Of a DNA stretch of 64,000 nucleotides, positions 44,311 through 57,249 are shown one piece after another. The DNA is from Gari tellinella (taxonomy: Eukaryota; Mollusca; Bivalvia; Cardiida; Psammobiidae): positions 14,653,727 to 14,717,726 of the forward strand of contig OV277858.1 of NCBI GenBank assembly GCA_922989275.2, given 5' to 3'. The position numbers and the translations under genes were made by a program. The stretch's first letter is position 1. Each line of letters opens with the position of its first letter. Below the pieces are notes generated by a model, which worked only from the letters and a program-made list of their open reading frames with translations, had not been told where the DNA came from and did no database searches.

Positions 44311-46435
44311 TTGTAAAAAAATAAAAAAATAATTTTTTTTTTTAATTTTAGGGCAGGGCGCGAGCACCCTCCTAAAAAGGCCTAGCCGGAGCACTGTTAA
44401 ATACATCAATTTGAATTGAGAATGAATTTATCCATTTTCTGTAATATATATATATGAATCGGTCTCCTTAAACTTTTATTGGTCACCTTAAACTCGAATA
44501 TTTGTTGGTCTACTTAAAACCCTCAATGTCCTTACAAAATATTAGGGAGACCAATATTTTTGTATATTTTTAAATACTTAATTTTTCTAAAAAATTTCTT
44601 TAAAAAAACCTTAATTACAACTTAAACATGATTTATTGAGTCAAAAAAACAAAAAAACCCATAAGATAAAAAATATATAAAATGTCTCCTTAAACCCCAT
44701 TTTTAGGGACGGTCCCCCTAATGCCTTCATTAGGATTATATATATAAAAGGAAATGCAAAAGTCCGAAACTAGTTTAGTAGAGTAGCGTAATGTTTTTAT
44801 TAAATATTTTTTAAACAAAGGCATAATCTTTCTCTTTTTTTAATTCTATATATATATATTTAAAAGAAAGAAACTCAGAACGAGTAAATTAAGTAAAAAA
44901 GGTTGAAGACATTCACTGGATTTTTTAAACTTTTATATATGCTGTATACGATCTTGGTAATAGTGTGTACACAACATTAACCTAACTTTATAGCAGGGTT
45001 TCCACACATTTGACGGGCGACTTATACATATACAGAGAAAAAGGGTAACTAAGCTGAATACATTTTGAAATTGATCGATCTAACGTAGTCATATTTCGGC
45101 AAGTTGTCCAATGCTCTTCGGACCGACCATAAAACATAAAAGAAATTCTATTGAACAATCTTTAGCCAGTCTTCAAAAATCGCTAAATTATGTCTATCTC
45201 CAGCAGATTGTTTTCTAAAATGAATTGATATTTTCGATAATTGGGGATCATCTTTGGGTGGTTGAATTCGAGGGCGTTGTGGCGTTCGGCCTTTTAGAGG
45301 GGTACACTTATGTTACCTTTCGGCATTTGATGACGACTGCAGAGAACGTGGTGTAGGTGGCTTTGCAAAGACATTACACAATAATATAGGCATTGGCTGA
45401 GCATTTCGTTTCTTTGGTACTGCAGTCACAGTTTTTACCTTGTCATTGTACAGTCTGTACCTATACAAAGGTGTCGTATACGATTGGCCCTACAATATTA
45501 TAGGTTCTATTATAAAATAAAAATGTAACTGACACTTGTGTGTTAAAAAAACCCATTAGAAAACATGCATACATATGTATGTGGTGTTTTATAATACAAT
45601 TAGCAGCAGGTACATACCATTAACTATAATATACTGCCAATGAATACATGAGCTATTAGAAAACCAAGACACGACTTTAAACTATCACCGTCAGCAAAAC
45701 TGACGTTAACAGATGACGTCGAAATAAGAGTGTTGATAAAAATGTGTGTTTAATTAGGGAAATTACCTACAGACAATTTGAATTTGATTCGGAAAACTGA
45801 CTTGAAATTAACTTGTTGTTTGGCTCTTGTTTTGAAATGGTATGGACACTTTAAAAAAGGACGAACATCAATGAAAGAGAACCATCGAAGCGGGTGTTTT
45901 GGAACTGTAAGGCAAACATTCATTAAATTTGACTAAGTGAAATAATTAGTGAACATATCAAAGAATAGTACGCCAGCTTAACATGAACAGGGTATATAGA
46001 CACATATATAAAGCACCATGAGAAATGTATTCAACTCGCTGGAAGTTACCTGGAAAAATGTTCAACCTCTAATGTATTGTAAATAACACTTGGCGTCATT
46101 TTGACTTCGCTTTATTGCCCAACCGTGCCCCGGGCCTGCATATGTGCCTTTCTTTAAATCCCTATAACTTTACCATGGCTGTACGTACTGATTTCAAATG
46201 TGTCTTATAATTAGAAAAAATAAACTTTGCCAGTGGTGCTTGTTTTTTTTCCAGCTACGATAACTACAGCTTTTGTGAAAAAAGTCTACGAACTTATCTA
46301 ACAACCCTCGTATTTGTTCTTCTTTTACTTTTCATGTAACTATTTAGTTAGAGTACATAATGCTCCCTATGATGATATGTACTTCTTGATAGGCTTTGTG
46401 ATGTAGTTTGTATCCGACTATGAGTTCATACATGC
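44311..46435. other. Noncoding; fragments of neighbouring repeats
   Basis: 44395-44560 continues the TCGGTCTCCTTAAACT repeat. At 44540-44720 words such as TTAGGGAGACC and GTCTCCTTAAACCCC face ACGGTCCCCCTAA. Past 44800 the sequence is AT-rich and I see no gene. Confidence 0.4.
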
Positions 46436-48790
46436 TAATCTTTTTAATAATGCCTATTTTGAAAGAAGATTATGTATCTTGATCCAAAAAGCTATTGCGA
46501 TACGGACAATAGATGAACAAATGTTCGAATATTTCAATTTCATTACATCACTTGCAGAATGGGGTTTGTATTAGTTTCCAAGTTAAAAGGTTTTCATTAG
46601 TTGCAATGATTCCATGGATAAGTTTGAATTTAAGCTTGTTTAGTCTCCTGTATATATAAAGATTATTCATTGTGTAGCAGACTTCATGCAACTGAACTTT
46701 TCGTTTCAGTTTTTCCTCCCATAATGTGTGTATGTACGGAGTTTCAAATTGATTTGCAACAAGTTTTCTTTTTATATCCTTGTTGTCTAATTTAGTGATA
46801 TTACATTTTTTACCGTAAATTTGTTTTGTGTTAATACTAACTTGTGTTTTTATGGATTGGTCTGATTTCAAAATGGTGTTCCAGGCATTCGGAATTGCTG
46901 CTTTTAATTTTGTAAATTTAGAAAACCAGTTGCTCCAAATGTTTAGTTTGTTTATTCAGTTTTCATTAATTTCTCCATTAAAATGTATGACCTCATTTAT
47001 GAATAGAACTTCAGAGTCTATCCATGAGGTGAAAAGTAAGCATTTACCTTTGAATTTTATACATGTATATTGATTACCCCCATAATACCTGGGTTCTGAT
47101 ATTGTACAATGATTTTGGCATTAAATATGGTCCTGAATTATTCAGGTTAATAAAGATGATAACAATATATTTATAGACAAGCAGTAGGTTATATCTAACG
47201 GGTGGGGCGACTAAAAGGAGTAAGTATTCATTTTTAGTAATAATAGTTCATCTCCGTATTGATTTAAAAATAATTTCGGAATAGCATTCCAATTTGCTTG
47301 AATACAGATGGTTGCTTAATGCGGCATGAACTAATGCAGAAAACTCATAAATGAGCTTTCTGCATTATTTTGATATAGAATTAAGCAGTCGCCTGGTTTT
47401 GCGTTCTCGCCGCGACTTCATTGTCAAGATTGACAATGGTTTTTAGATGTTGATGTTTTCATAATGGTAAGAATGTTGGTTTAATTATATTATATGTTTT
47501 CTTTTTCTTATACCCCACTCCTAAAGATTAAATAAAATGTGAATGATTTTCACAAGATTCTTCCGACCAGCGAAAAATTGCCAAATCTCGTTTAATCCCG
47601 AATACTTAATAATCAAATCGAGCGAACTTATGAATGTTGCGGCTTGCTGATTGGCTGAAAGAGTAGGCCATACACTAAGCGTTTTTAACCAATTAAGTTG
47701 TAATGTTTTTGAGTAAATCTCTATGTCTGGGACCTAATTTATTTCCTATTAGGGTATTTCTTCTGATTTGTTCACTCTTATTACCTCTTAAAAAGGAGAA
47801 ACACATGGAGTTTAGTTTTTTTAAAATATTATTTTCGATTGGTAGAGTTTGTATTAGGAAGGCAAATTTTGGCAGAATCAAAAATTTTATAACAGTTTAT
47901 CTGTCCAAAACACGTACATTTTCTTTGATTCCAACAATTGATTACTTTTTGATATGCTCCAATTGTGTTCGCCAGTTGATATATCTACAAGCAGTTTTCT
48001 CACTTCAAAAGTATACACTAAGTGCCTTTACTATCGGGATGAATTTAATATCATTTATTATCAATTCAGTATAAGTTTTAAGTTTGCCGATTTAAAGACC
48101 TTCCGTTTTATGTCTGTTCCATTTTAACCCCGAATGTTTCCCAAACTCTTCGATTATTTTTTATGCAATAAGAATTTCTACTATTTTTCCGTCCCTATGT
48201 GAATTGATTTAAATCATCATGTTCGTATCTCAAAATAGCAGTAAGAACATTTTTATGTTTTAATTGTGTTAATGATTGATTTATCTTTTGTTGCTTCTTT
48301 GAGAAGGATACCCTGTCTCTTAAACTGTTAACGTCATTAAAATCACAACCAATTGTTTTTAACCTAATACATGTTATTTCAGTATTGTACAGCTACTGTC
48401 TAAAAATATTTTTTAATTTTTATCGTTCGGTGCATAAATATTTAGAATCGAAAAAGTACTATCGCCAGAGTATACATTCATAAAGATGTGTCTTCCCTCG
48501 TTATCATGTTTTAAATCAGTAATTGTTAGGTTTAAGTATTTGTGCATAAGGAGCGAAACATCTCTACTATTTGATGACTTAAACGAATGATAAAGATTTC
48601 AACCATTAAAATAATTCGCGACATTATCAATTATATCGTTTGAAAAATGGCTTTCTTGCAGATAAGCAATGTCTATTTTCTGTTGTATCAGCCACTGATT
48701 TAGTCTAAATATTCTACTTTTATTTCTTAACCCTTGGGTATTGAGAGATATTATATGTAAATATTGTTCATAATTTATCAAAAACAAAGC
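46436..48790 (-). pseudogene. LINE fragment 2, endonuclease plus C-terminal ORF2
   Basis: On the minus strand it opens near 48760 with LHIISLNTQGLRNKSRIFRL, then IDIAYLQESHF, DNEGRHIFMNVYSGD with FSILNIYAPND (near 48440), and CDFNDVNSLRDRVSFSKKQQ (near 48330). These are the APE-type endonuclease landmarks (N-QGL, LQE, IYAPN, DFN). From about 47990 downward it resembles the region beyond the polymerase: SVILPKFAFLIQTLP, ENNILKKLNSMCFSFLRGN, and then ETPYIHTLWEEKLKRKVQ with FKLIHGIIATNENLLTWKL (46560-46740). The reverse-transcriptase fingers and palm are missing, and stops and frameshifts break the remainder. It belongs to the same broad type as the LINE at 10.6-13.8 kb. Plus-strand frames at 46828-47073 and 47703-48074 are antisense. 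Confidence 0.85.
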
Positions 48791-48889
48791 ATAACATGAA
48801 TGCTCATCTACATCATAAAGTAGCAGCCAGAGAAAAGTAAAGCAGATTGATAAATATAAAACATACTAATTACTGTGACTATTAGTTGC

Positions 48890-50755
48890 GTCGAGGTAAC
48901 CGACCTCTCTCAAGGTTGAATGAGATGAGTCTACACTATCAGGAAACCAACAATTGTTTACAATAGATCACACAATGCAAAGTTTTGCAAGACCTATTTC
49001 ATTATTATACATACTAATTGCTTTGTACAACTCCAGGTAATCAGAACTTTCTGAAGGTCGAATGAGCTGGGTCTACACTGTTAAGAATTCAAACATCATT
49101 TGCAATTATTATTATTATATACCATATTTATATAGCACTTTTTTCATACATAATCATACGTTCAAAAGTGCTTTACAGTTATAAAAACACAAATAAAACA
49201 TGAGCTGAGAGTAACAATTAAAATAATCATTTCATAAGATTACCTACAGTTTAAAACATAATCATTGCGTTATAAAAATAATTAAATAAATCATTAAAAC
49301 AGGCATAACTACCGATAAAGATGGCATATTGGCAGTTATATAAAACAAATATAATTCTGTCTAGTCAGGAATAAAAAAAATATATATTTCTACATATGCA
49401 CAGTCAATATGACATTTATATGCAACACCTCGTAAAATCATGCTAAGCCAATTATATAGTTATATGTAATAGTTAATGTGTGTAGCAGTGGACAATAAGC
49501 AACACCATGTGAAGGTTTGCAAAACAAATTGTATAGTTATACGTACAATGATTGTATGTAACAGTGGAGCTCTCCATGTGACTCGACCTTTCTCAAGGTC
49601 GAATGATCAGGGTCTACACTGTTAAAATCAGACAACCATTTACATTAAGCAACACCATGTAGAGGTGTGCACTATCAATCATATAGTTATAAGTGTTATT
49701 TGTTGTTGGTAACAGTAGAGCTCCAGTTAACCAGACCTTTAACGAGGTCGAGTGATCTGGGTCTACACCGTTAAGAATCCACCAATCATTTGCAATAGGC
49801 AACACCATGTAGAGTTTTGCAATACCAATCATGTAGTTATATGTGCTATATGTTGTGTTTAACAGTGTAGCTCCAGGTAACTCGGATCTTTCTTAAGGTC
49901 GAAGGATCTTGGTATACATTGTCAAAAATCCAACAGTCCTTTATAATAAACAAAGGTTTGCAAAACAAATCTTATATTTGTACGTACTATCTGTTGTGTG
50001 TAACAGTGGCGCTCCAGGTAACCGACCTGTCTCAAGGTCGAATGATCTGGGTCTACACTGATAAAATTTTACAATAAAGCTCCAGGTAACTCGACCTTTC
50101 TCAAGGTCGAATAATTTGAGTCTACACTGTTAAAGATTCACCAATCATATAAAAAGCAACGCTATGGAGGGGTCTGCAATACCTATCATATAATTAAACG
50201 TGTCATGTGTTGTTTGTAACAGTGGAGCTCATTGGCACTCGACCTTTCTCAATGTGGAATGATCTGGGTCTACACTGCTAGGAATCTACTCATCATATAC
50301 AATAAGCAACACCATGTAAAGGTCTGCTATACCAATCATATAGATAAACGTACTATGTGTTGTATGTTACAGTGGAACTATCCAGGTAACACGCTTTTCT
50401 GAATGTCGAAAGATCTGGGTCTACACTGCTAATAATTCAACAATCATATACAATAACCAACAACATATGAAGGTTTGCAATACAAATTATATAGTTATAC
50501 GTACAATGATTGTATGTAACAGTGGAGCTCTCAAGTTGACTCGACCATTCTCAAGTCGAATGGTCTGGGTCTACACTGTTAATAATCTACCTATTATTTA
50601 CAATGAGCAACGCCCTGTAAATGTTTGCAATAAATGTCTATAGTTATACGTAATAATGTGTTGTATGTAACAGTTGAGCTCCAAATGACTCGACCTTACT
50701 CAAGGTCGAATGATCTGGGTCCACACTGCTAATAATCCAACACTCATATGCATTA
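48890..50755 (+). repeat. Tandem array, about 165-bp units with hairpin
   Basis: About 11 units share TAACAGTGGAGCTCCAGGTAA, TCGACCTTTCTCAAGGTCGA, ATGATCTGGGTCTACACTGT and AAGCAACACCATGTGAAGGT. In the best units CGACCTT and AAGGTCG form a 7-bp stem with loop TCTC (for example 49584-49601). A non-array segment interrupts at about 49100-49480 and contains TACCATATTTATATAGCAC and CAAAAGTGCTTTACAG. Confidence 0.95.
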
Positions 50756-50759
50756 AGCA

Positions 50760-51690
50760 AAACCATGTTCGGATTGGACAAACAAGCTTTTCAGCAGTTT
50801 ACACTTTTTTTAACGCTTTTATGAATGCGTATCCAATTAATGTGGACGAATAGTGTGTATCATGCTCAAGGTCATTGACAAAGGCAAATTGTATACAGCG
50901 AAATAGAATAACTATCCCAGCGTCTGCTTTTGATACGCTTAAGTAACCAATGTGTTTGTACAGTGTCATTCGGGTGTATTTACGAACCCGTTAGTTTGAA
51001 TTAATGTTACTCGTAAAACGCAGAATATAGGATAAGTATGTAACAGGGCAATGCAGCTAATTACTTATTTATATGTGCAGCGATTTGTTTCAAAACTGTC
51101 GCAAACAGGATAATTTTTAAGGAAAATAATATCATATTTTAGGACAATTATATGTTTCAGCATGATAAAGCTGTGTGACCCTGTAAGCGAATTGTCATAG
51201 ATGTATTATCGTCGCCTTACAATAGAGTCATTCTACACCGGATGCTACCACAAGATTAGCTGTTTATGTACAAAAGCGACCTTATCAATACAGAGCTATA
51301 CGTGTATGCTATAACACATTTAACTTGTTGTCTTGTCTTATTTTTATTTTAAGCTTTGATTCGCCTTTTTGATTATTAGATACATGCCAACATCAATTCT
51401 AAAAGAGTTTAAAAACATACTTACCATGGTAAAATGATTCGGTGTCCCTCGGGGCAAAGTTTCATGTACACAATTTAAAGTTGCCGTCCGTTTCAATGGT
51501 AATTTAATTATATTGCCCTGCATACTCATCTCCAGATTGAACATACATCGGTTTGTCATTTTATGTCAAATTGGGTTGAATCCCGACCAGAATCCGTGTT
51601 TTACTGCGTGTAGCATTACAAAACGCAACAATGACAAATCGATTAAAAGGGCGTTTATATTTAAAACAGCTTTTCCAAGTGATGTTTACT
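50760..51690 (+). repeat. Long dispersed repeat R1, copy 2 of 3
   Basis: It begins TTCGGATTGGACAAACAAGC, as copy 3 begins TTCGGATTAGACAACAAGG, and includes TGTCCCTCGGGGCAA at about 51443. It extends to AAGTGATGTTTA. Orientation is the same as the other two copies. The frames at 51344-51559 and 51513-51707 fall on it. Confidence 0.85.
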
Positions 51691-51734
51691 ACCGGAATTA
51701 TCGTTAAATGCGTGAATTTTTTGTGAATACTTTA

Positions 51735-51860
51735 TTATGCCAAACCGGATAGGGGGTCGTGAGTTCGATTTGATAGCCTATCTGACTAAGTCATTCGGAT
51801 GACACTTTATAAACCGGGGTCCTACGTATCATTTCTAGTAAGTGTAGGGCATGGAAATCG
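51735..51860 (+). mobile_element. Possible SINE fragment
   Basis: GGTCGTGAGTTCGATTTG is a B-box-like word. It is followed by TCATTCGGATGACACTTTAT and AACCGGGGTCCTACGT, which resemble the body of a common molluscan tRNA-derived SINE. No complete tRNA head or tail is present. Confidence 0.4.
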
Positions 51861-52942
51861 GCGTCTACTTTTAGTGCTAGCTGTTTACACTTGTACTTTG
51901 TACATTCCTTCATTTAATATACATGTAATTATGAAATTTGTTTTTTGCGATGAAGCTTACAGTGTAATAAGTATGCGCAAACTAGACAAGATATTGAACA
52001 AGCTCTATATTGTGCATGGCAGTGAAGGGATTATACCCTTTACTGAAAACACAGCAGTCATAGAAAACTAGCATGTTAACATCAATGAACCAGATCGATC
52101 TGACGCAAAAATGTTTTGTTGCTAAGCTAGATCCAAACTTTCAACCAAATTCCTCTTGCACAATCACGATTAATTCTCAATCAATCCGGCATGTAAAACA
52201 AAAATTGAGCGAGATCAGGAGCCGAGTCATTCGATTTCTGATCAAGATACATGCTTTTTGACACAACGTAATGAACTATAATTCTTACAAATGGGGCATA
52301 CAGCATTGATGTTATTCGAAAGTTGATTATTGAATGGATAATATATTTGTATATGCCAACAACAGTGAAGTTAACCTTGTTTTTTATCATATGGATTTAG
52401 CGTTTGATATGTGATGCCTGCAACCCTCTACCATGAACTCCGTTACAACAGTAAGAAGGTTTGGTTCGGGTTGTTTTTGTCATATTTATATCATATATGG
52501 GTCAATTGGACACCCAAGAGAGAGGGGAGCGGATACAGAAAACCCGGGCGCGATGCACTACTGTTATTATTGACTAAGTTATCTGGTTCTTTTGAATCTC
52601 GGACCTCGATTTATAAAGTATCATCCGAAGGACTTGGTCCGTCCATGAATCAAACTCACGACCAGTGGTATCGCATTCGAGTTTGTTGGCATTGGATCAC
52701 GTCTGCCAAACCACTTTATGGAAGAACAATGACGACGGAACATTTCACAGCAATAAATGTAATATGGACAATGACATTGAATTGATGCTATATTTATTTC
52801 AAAACTGTGACTTTTCGTAAACAAATGGTTACAGTTTGATGTCGATATTGTTCGCTTGAAAAATTGTCCTTTCAGTTTAGATTTTCGGATCGTACAGACG
52901 TTTATTATTTTCAATAATTATTCAATAATAAAACTTAGAATT
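51861..52942. other. Region upstream of the zinc-finger fragment
   Basis: The 124-codon frame at 52411-52785 and the 90-codon frame at 51799-52071 show no known domain and no splice context. GATCCAAACTTTC-like and GATCAGGAGCCGAGTCATTC words near 52125-52235 recall the 24-kb tandem array. Confidence 0.3.
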
Positions 52943-54195
52943 ATGCGGTTTCATTGTAACACATGTGGTAGGAGTTATACCAATAAAAGGAACTTGAACC
53001 GTCACATGAAAGAAAAGCATTCGGACGTGTGTTGGAGCTATCTGACTAAGCATTTGAAGCTTATTCATGAACTAGATAGCCACACAGTGAAGCAGTTCGT
53101 CTCTAATGTTGTTTTCGAAACCCGTGATTGTCAGAAACGCCCAGCTTTAATTGGGATATATGAAGACATTTCAGATGCAGATGACAAACATCCTTATGAG
53201 GACTTGTCGGATGGTGACTTTGACACTTCGTCGCCTTAGTCTTATAGTGCTCTATCTCCATTTTTGCCAAAAATGAGATATTTATATCACTGGATTCGTC
53301 TCACAGAGATCAATCTCCTGGTGCTTGTATTTTATTGATTGGGTGTCTAATTATAGAATTACCGCCTCACACCTTGCGCTATCTCCATGTTTCTTAGATA
53401 CTGTTGTGTGTTATACTAAGCTATGTCCTGGAGTTGCAGCACTATAATACTTAATTCATAATCCTTAGAAGTATTACCCAATCACGTTTCAGGCATTAAG
53501 CACGTGACAGTTATGTTTACATCACATGTTGCGGTATCTCAATATGGGATACATATTTGTAATATTACATTAAGCTATCTCCAAACTAAAAAGTTAAGCC
53601 ACAGCTTCCGTGTCACGCCATGTCAGGTATAAGAAATGAAGAATTCGGGCATAACAGTAAATGTGATCAGAGCATACAGGTTTTTACTTGATAAGACTCT
53701 ATTTCCAGATATTTGTAGATAGCTCAGTATACTACTGAAAAGAAATAAAATATTTTTTGAATTTTGAGCTATCTCCAAAATTAAAATTGAAATTATGGAA
53801 AAACTATAAGGTGAATGAGGCTGTTATTGTGTTTGGTCATAGAAATGTGCAAGGTCTTTTATATTTATTTTATTTAAAGAAAAAAGACGAAGGATTAATG
53901 ATTTAACACACTTTGAATGTTGGAAGGCGTTTTTCTCGAAACTGTAAATATGTAGATAGCTCATTATAAGAATAAGGCGACGACTTGGCTAGATGGCAAG
54001 ATAGAGATTAACCAACAACCAACCGTGCCGCTTCTAGTTTCAAACATAACCGCAACAGAGCGTTTGACTAAGAGAAACTCTGACATTGTAGACATGTATT
54101 TCGCTCATGACTATAAAGAACCTACGCTTGACGAAGTATACAATCATGCAAAAACGGAACTTAGACAAGACATTCAGCTATCAATTTCAAGTTAA
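52943..54195 (+). pseudogene. C2H2 zinc-finger gene fragment, split by a transposon
   Basis: The frame opens with FHCNTCGRSYTNKRNLNRHM and EKH, a complete C2H2 finger (C-x2-C-x12-H-x4-H), which normally binds one zinc and contacts DNA. A half finger follows, WSYLTKHLKLIH, without its cysteine pair. An acidic stretch comes next (ISDADDKHPYEDLSDGDFDT). At 53228 a 754-bp DNA element interrupts the frame and gives a stop at 53237-53239 (TAG). Skipping the element and one ACTT resumes the frame at 53987 (WLDGKIEINQQPTVPLLVSN) to TAA at 54193-54195, an ancestral frame of 165 codons. The partial copy at 57250-57669 lacks the insert, which confirms the break. Start 52943 is chosen; an in-frame ATG at 52856 is possible. 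Downstream to 54454, acidic Ser/Asn-rich frames (SDNESVGSVSTVPTNSTGDE) persist in pieces, so the gene was once longer. Confidence 0.75.
53229..53982. mobile_element. DNA transposon (non-autonomous), 754 bp, ACTT TSD
   Basis: The termini CGTCGCCTTAGTCTTATAGT and ACTATAAGACTAAGGCGACG-type (right end as written: TTATAAGAATAAGGCGACG) are inverted repeats of about 35 bases with few mismatches. The target duplication ACTT lies at 53225-53228 and 53983-53986. A 2-base CT duplication with a TIR one base longer is an alternative. Subterminal AGCTATCTCC-like words recur at about 53250, 53384, 53572 and 53767, and inverted at about 53715 and 53951. No transposase frame is present. I cannot assign the superfamily. 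Confidence 0.92.
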
Positions 54196-54454
54196 ACAGT
54201 AGTGGTGGCTGTAGGAAGTGATTTCAATTACAAATAATCTGACAACGAATCCGTCGGATCCGTTTCGACTGTACCTACGAATTCTACTGGCGACGAGTCC
54301 GACAACGAATCTGGTAACAAATCCATCGGACCTGGTTTGGATGTGGATAGTAATTCCGGTTGAGATTGAGACAATAACCCCCATAGAAATATCAATTGAT
54401 GACAGTAACAGTGAAGACAGTTATTGTATTTCAGATATTATAAAAAAGGTCTGA

Positions 54455-56454
54455 AAACACAATGGAACTTTAAGGTAATGTAAAACTTTACAACGATAAG
54501 ATTCTGGTGGTCATTGGAAATAATTGTTTTTCAGTATATTAAAAAGTATTGTCTTACCTTAATTTTATAACTTGTGTATCCAAAATTAATTGTCCAAAAA
54601 CTGCAAATGCCCCAACTAAACTATCATGTTTCATTCATATTAGTTTCATTCAATTGGAATCATGATTCAATAAGGACACTGATTATGTAAGTTTTTGTTG
54701 GTGTGCGAAGCATTTAGAGATTGCATTAGGCTAGTTTGATCATAATTGATAATATAATTTATAAAATGGTCGGGATATGTTAGTTAAAACACATTTTAGG
54801 TTGCAAAACACCGAGACTATTTAGCATAAAACATCGGCGCCAAACGTGTGTGTCGTCCAACTGTCTTATGTGTAATTTAGGGCGCGGAAAGCGACGCTTA
54901 ACACGATACCTGACTAAATCGAACGTAGTCATTAATAGTAAACTTCTGTTTAAAGTGGATCAACAATGATCGCACAATGGTTGGATAGAAACAATGTGTC
55001 GTTTTTTTCTCAATCCACACTGATTTCCTGTCGTATGGATATATCTTTAGTCAATGTGAAATAGCCCGTAACTGATATCATTAAATAGGTTTCATCATGA
55101 TTCTACATGCATTTATCAATTTACTACATAATCAAAGAAAAATGCCTATGTACTAACATTTATGATTCTGGAATATACTTCTTTATGCCTTAACTGGGCT
55201 GATCTTTTTTATAGTCAAATCAATAGTTACAAAGCAACAGTATGGCGAACATGTGTTGGTTGTGTTTGCATTCGTGTGTGTTGGAGACAGAGAGAGAATT
55301 TATCCATTTTGTTGACTTTAATTGTGTCTTGTCAGTTTCAGATCTTATCACTATGAAGTAGACACAATTTAGTTGACCGATTTACAATATATGGGACCGT
55401 ATGTCAGTTGGTACAATGGCACATATAAAAGCTTAACAGGTCATCGTGTTCAATGAACCTAGTGCAGTGATTTAACTTCTCTCTGTTCCGTTAATATGCA
55501 TTCGATTTCCTAGCGAGAGAGATGTACGATCAGTCAAGTGTATGACTTTGCGTTTCGAAATTTATTTAATCATACTATTGTATCTGTTGTAAATATCCGT
55601 ATAATACATTTTTCGCTGCCGCTGATTGCGAGTAGCGAGGCGCGGTACGCGACTAGTTTGAGAGGGGTTTCTCAATAAATTCGGACCTATTTTTTGTCGT
55701 CTGCTTATTTTCTAATAACACGTGGATTGCTTTTCATCACTTATGCACTAATATGAAGTTTCGTCACGTACACTGAACATCAAATTTGATCTAGTCTTTA
55801 TGATTTGGTAGGATGTGTATATACGGTTTACCTCCTTACTCCATAATCTGTTGCTAGTATTGCATATAGGTGACCCCTTGTAGTAGGTTGGAAGTAAAGC
55901 AGAATGCGCCTTCGTACGCATGATGCTTACTTTCAGTCTGCTTTAAAAGACATTTGCTCAGATCTTTGATGGACAACACCCCTCCCCCCTTGTGCTTGAT
56001 AGGCGTGAAAGTAACGGTGAAGCAGTGGCAAAGTGTGCCAAGTCAATAACATTTATCTCAAATTGTCTCTTCGAGACGACCAAAATGAATAATAACACCA
56101 TAGGATTTGGTGCTTAAATGGTGAAAATGTTAGATTTGTTCAGTTTTCTCCCTCTTATCTGGAACCCTGAAATTGTAGCCAGGCTGGTCTATGCATTATT
56201 ACAGTTTTACCAGATATGAATCGTGGGTGCAGAATTAAGAGACACAGACTGAATTTACTGGCATCATGCTTCTATTTTAAGATATGACATCAGATGTCTG
56301 TTTATAGATAGATAGTGGTAGCTAGGTGTTTTGTTATGGTTTACAACCAATTTATTTTAATTGTTAACTATTTGTACAAATGTACCATACATTGATAGCA
56401 ATATAATAAATGGCCTCATGTGAGTTAAACAAAATTGTGTTGTTTCATCATTTT
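54455..56454. other. Noncoding; foldback half and repeat fragments
   Basis: 55881-55950 carries GTTGGAAGTAAAGCAGAATGC facing GATGCTTACTTTCAGTCTGC, a short hairpin of the TTAAAGCAGG family. 56050-56120 matches 15690-15780 (GTCTCTTCGAGAC). No gene was recognised. Confidence 0.4.
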
Positions 56455-56808
56455 TTTACAAGAGTGAGATAGTAGAGATGTACAGCAGACTGCTGTTTCA
56501 TACTACAGTGTCCGTATGAGCATGCACAGTAGTTTTGTTTCAAGAAACTCCATGAATGAAGTTTAATATATAGAACAATAGTTTAATCTTAGGATCTCCT
56601 ACAAGTAGCTAGGATATTGGTTAAATTGTTGTTTTGCATTTCTGTACCATATATGTTTTAGTCAGAGTTATGCTATATCCTTGAATGTGTATTTTTTGCT
56701 TTTCAATCCGAGATATTACAATTCTTTGAAAACCCAAATATCATACAATTGTGCACACCCATCTACAGCATGACTTCCACCACCCATTCCGCTGAATATC
56801 TTTTTTAA
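56455..56808 (+). repeat. 354-bp direct repeat, copy A
   Basis: It is almost identical to 57672-58025, from TTTACAAGAGTGAGAT to CGCTGAATATCTTTTTTAA, with about eight differences seen. The ends are not TG...CA, so these do not look like LTRs. Homology in copy A runs on to GATATTTCTTGTTTC, as in the related inverted fragment at 23563. Confidence 0.9.
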
Positions 56809-57249
56809 GATATTTCTTGTTTCAACGGGGTTTCCTAACTAAACTATCAAATATAATGTGCGGGCCTCACATGAAATGCCTGACTAATTCAAGGTACTAC
56901 AGCTATGGATAACAATCATGATTTGAGCAAGGAAACTGTCCAAGTAGGGTTTACAGCGAAAGTAGGTCAGGACATGTCTTTAAGCTATATCTTCTAAAAA
57001 TAAATATTTTTATGATACATATTCCTATATTCACTGCATAAATTGAAAATATTTTCTTCAGTAGAGGAATACATTTATATATATTTGATAGTTTGGATAG
57101 TAAAACTCGTTGGAAAAACTATTGAGTGTGAGTATGCAGGACCTCTCTAGACAACTTGAGATTAGTGCCATTGGCTGGTCACACTTTGTCACTGCATTGC
57201 CATTACTTCCACGCCTATCGAGCACAAAGGGGGTAGTCCATCAAAGGGC

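Noticed and set aside
47703..48074. 123-codon plus-strand frame
   Set aside because: It is antisense to recognisable LINE ORF2 C-terminal sequence.
52411..52785. 124-codon frame upstream of the zinc-finger fragment
   Set aside because: No domain, biased composition or splice context; I could not support it as an exon.
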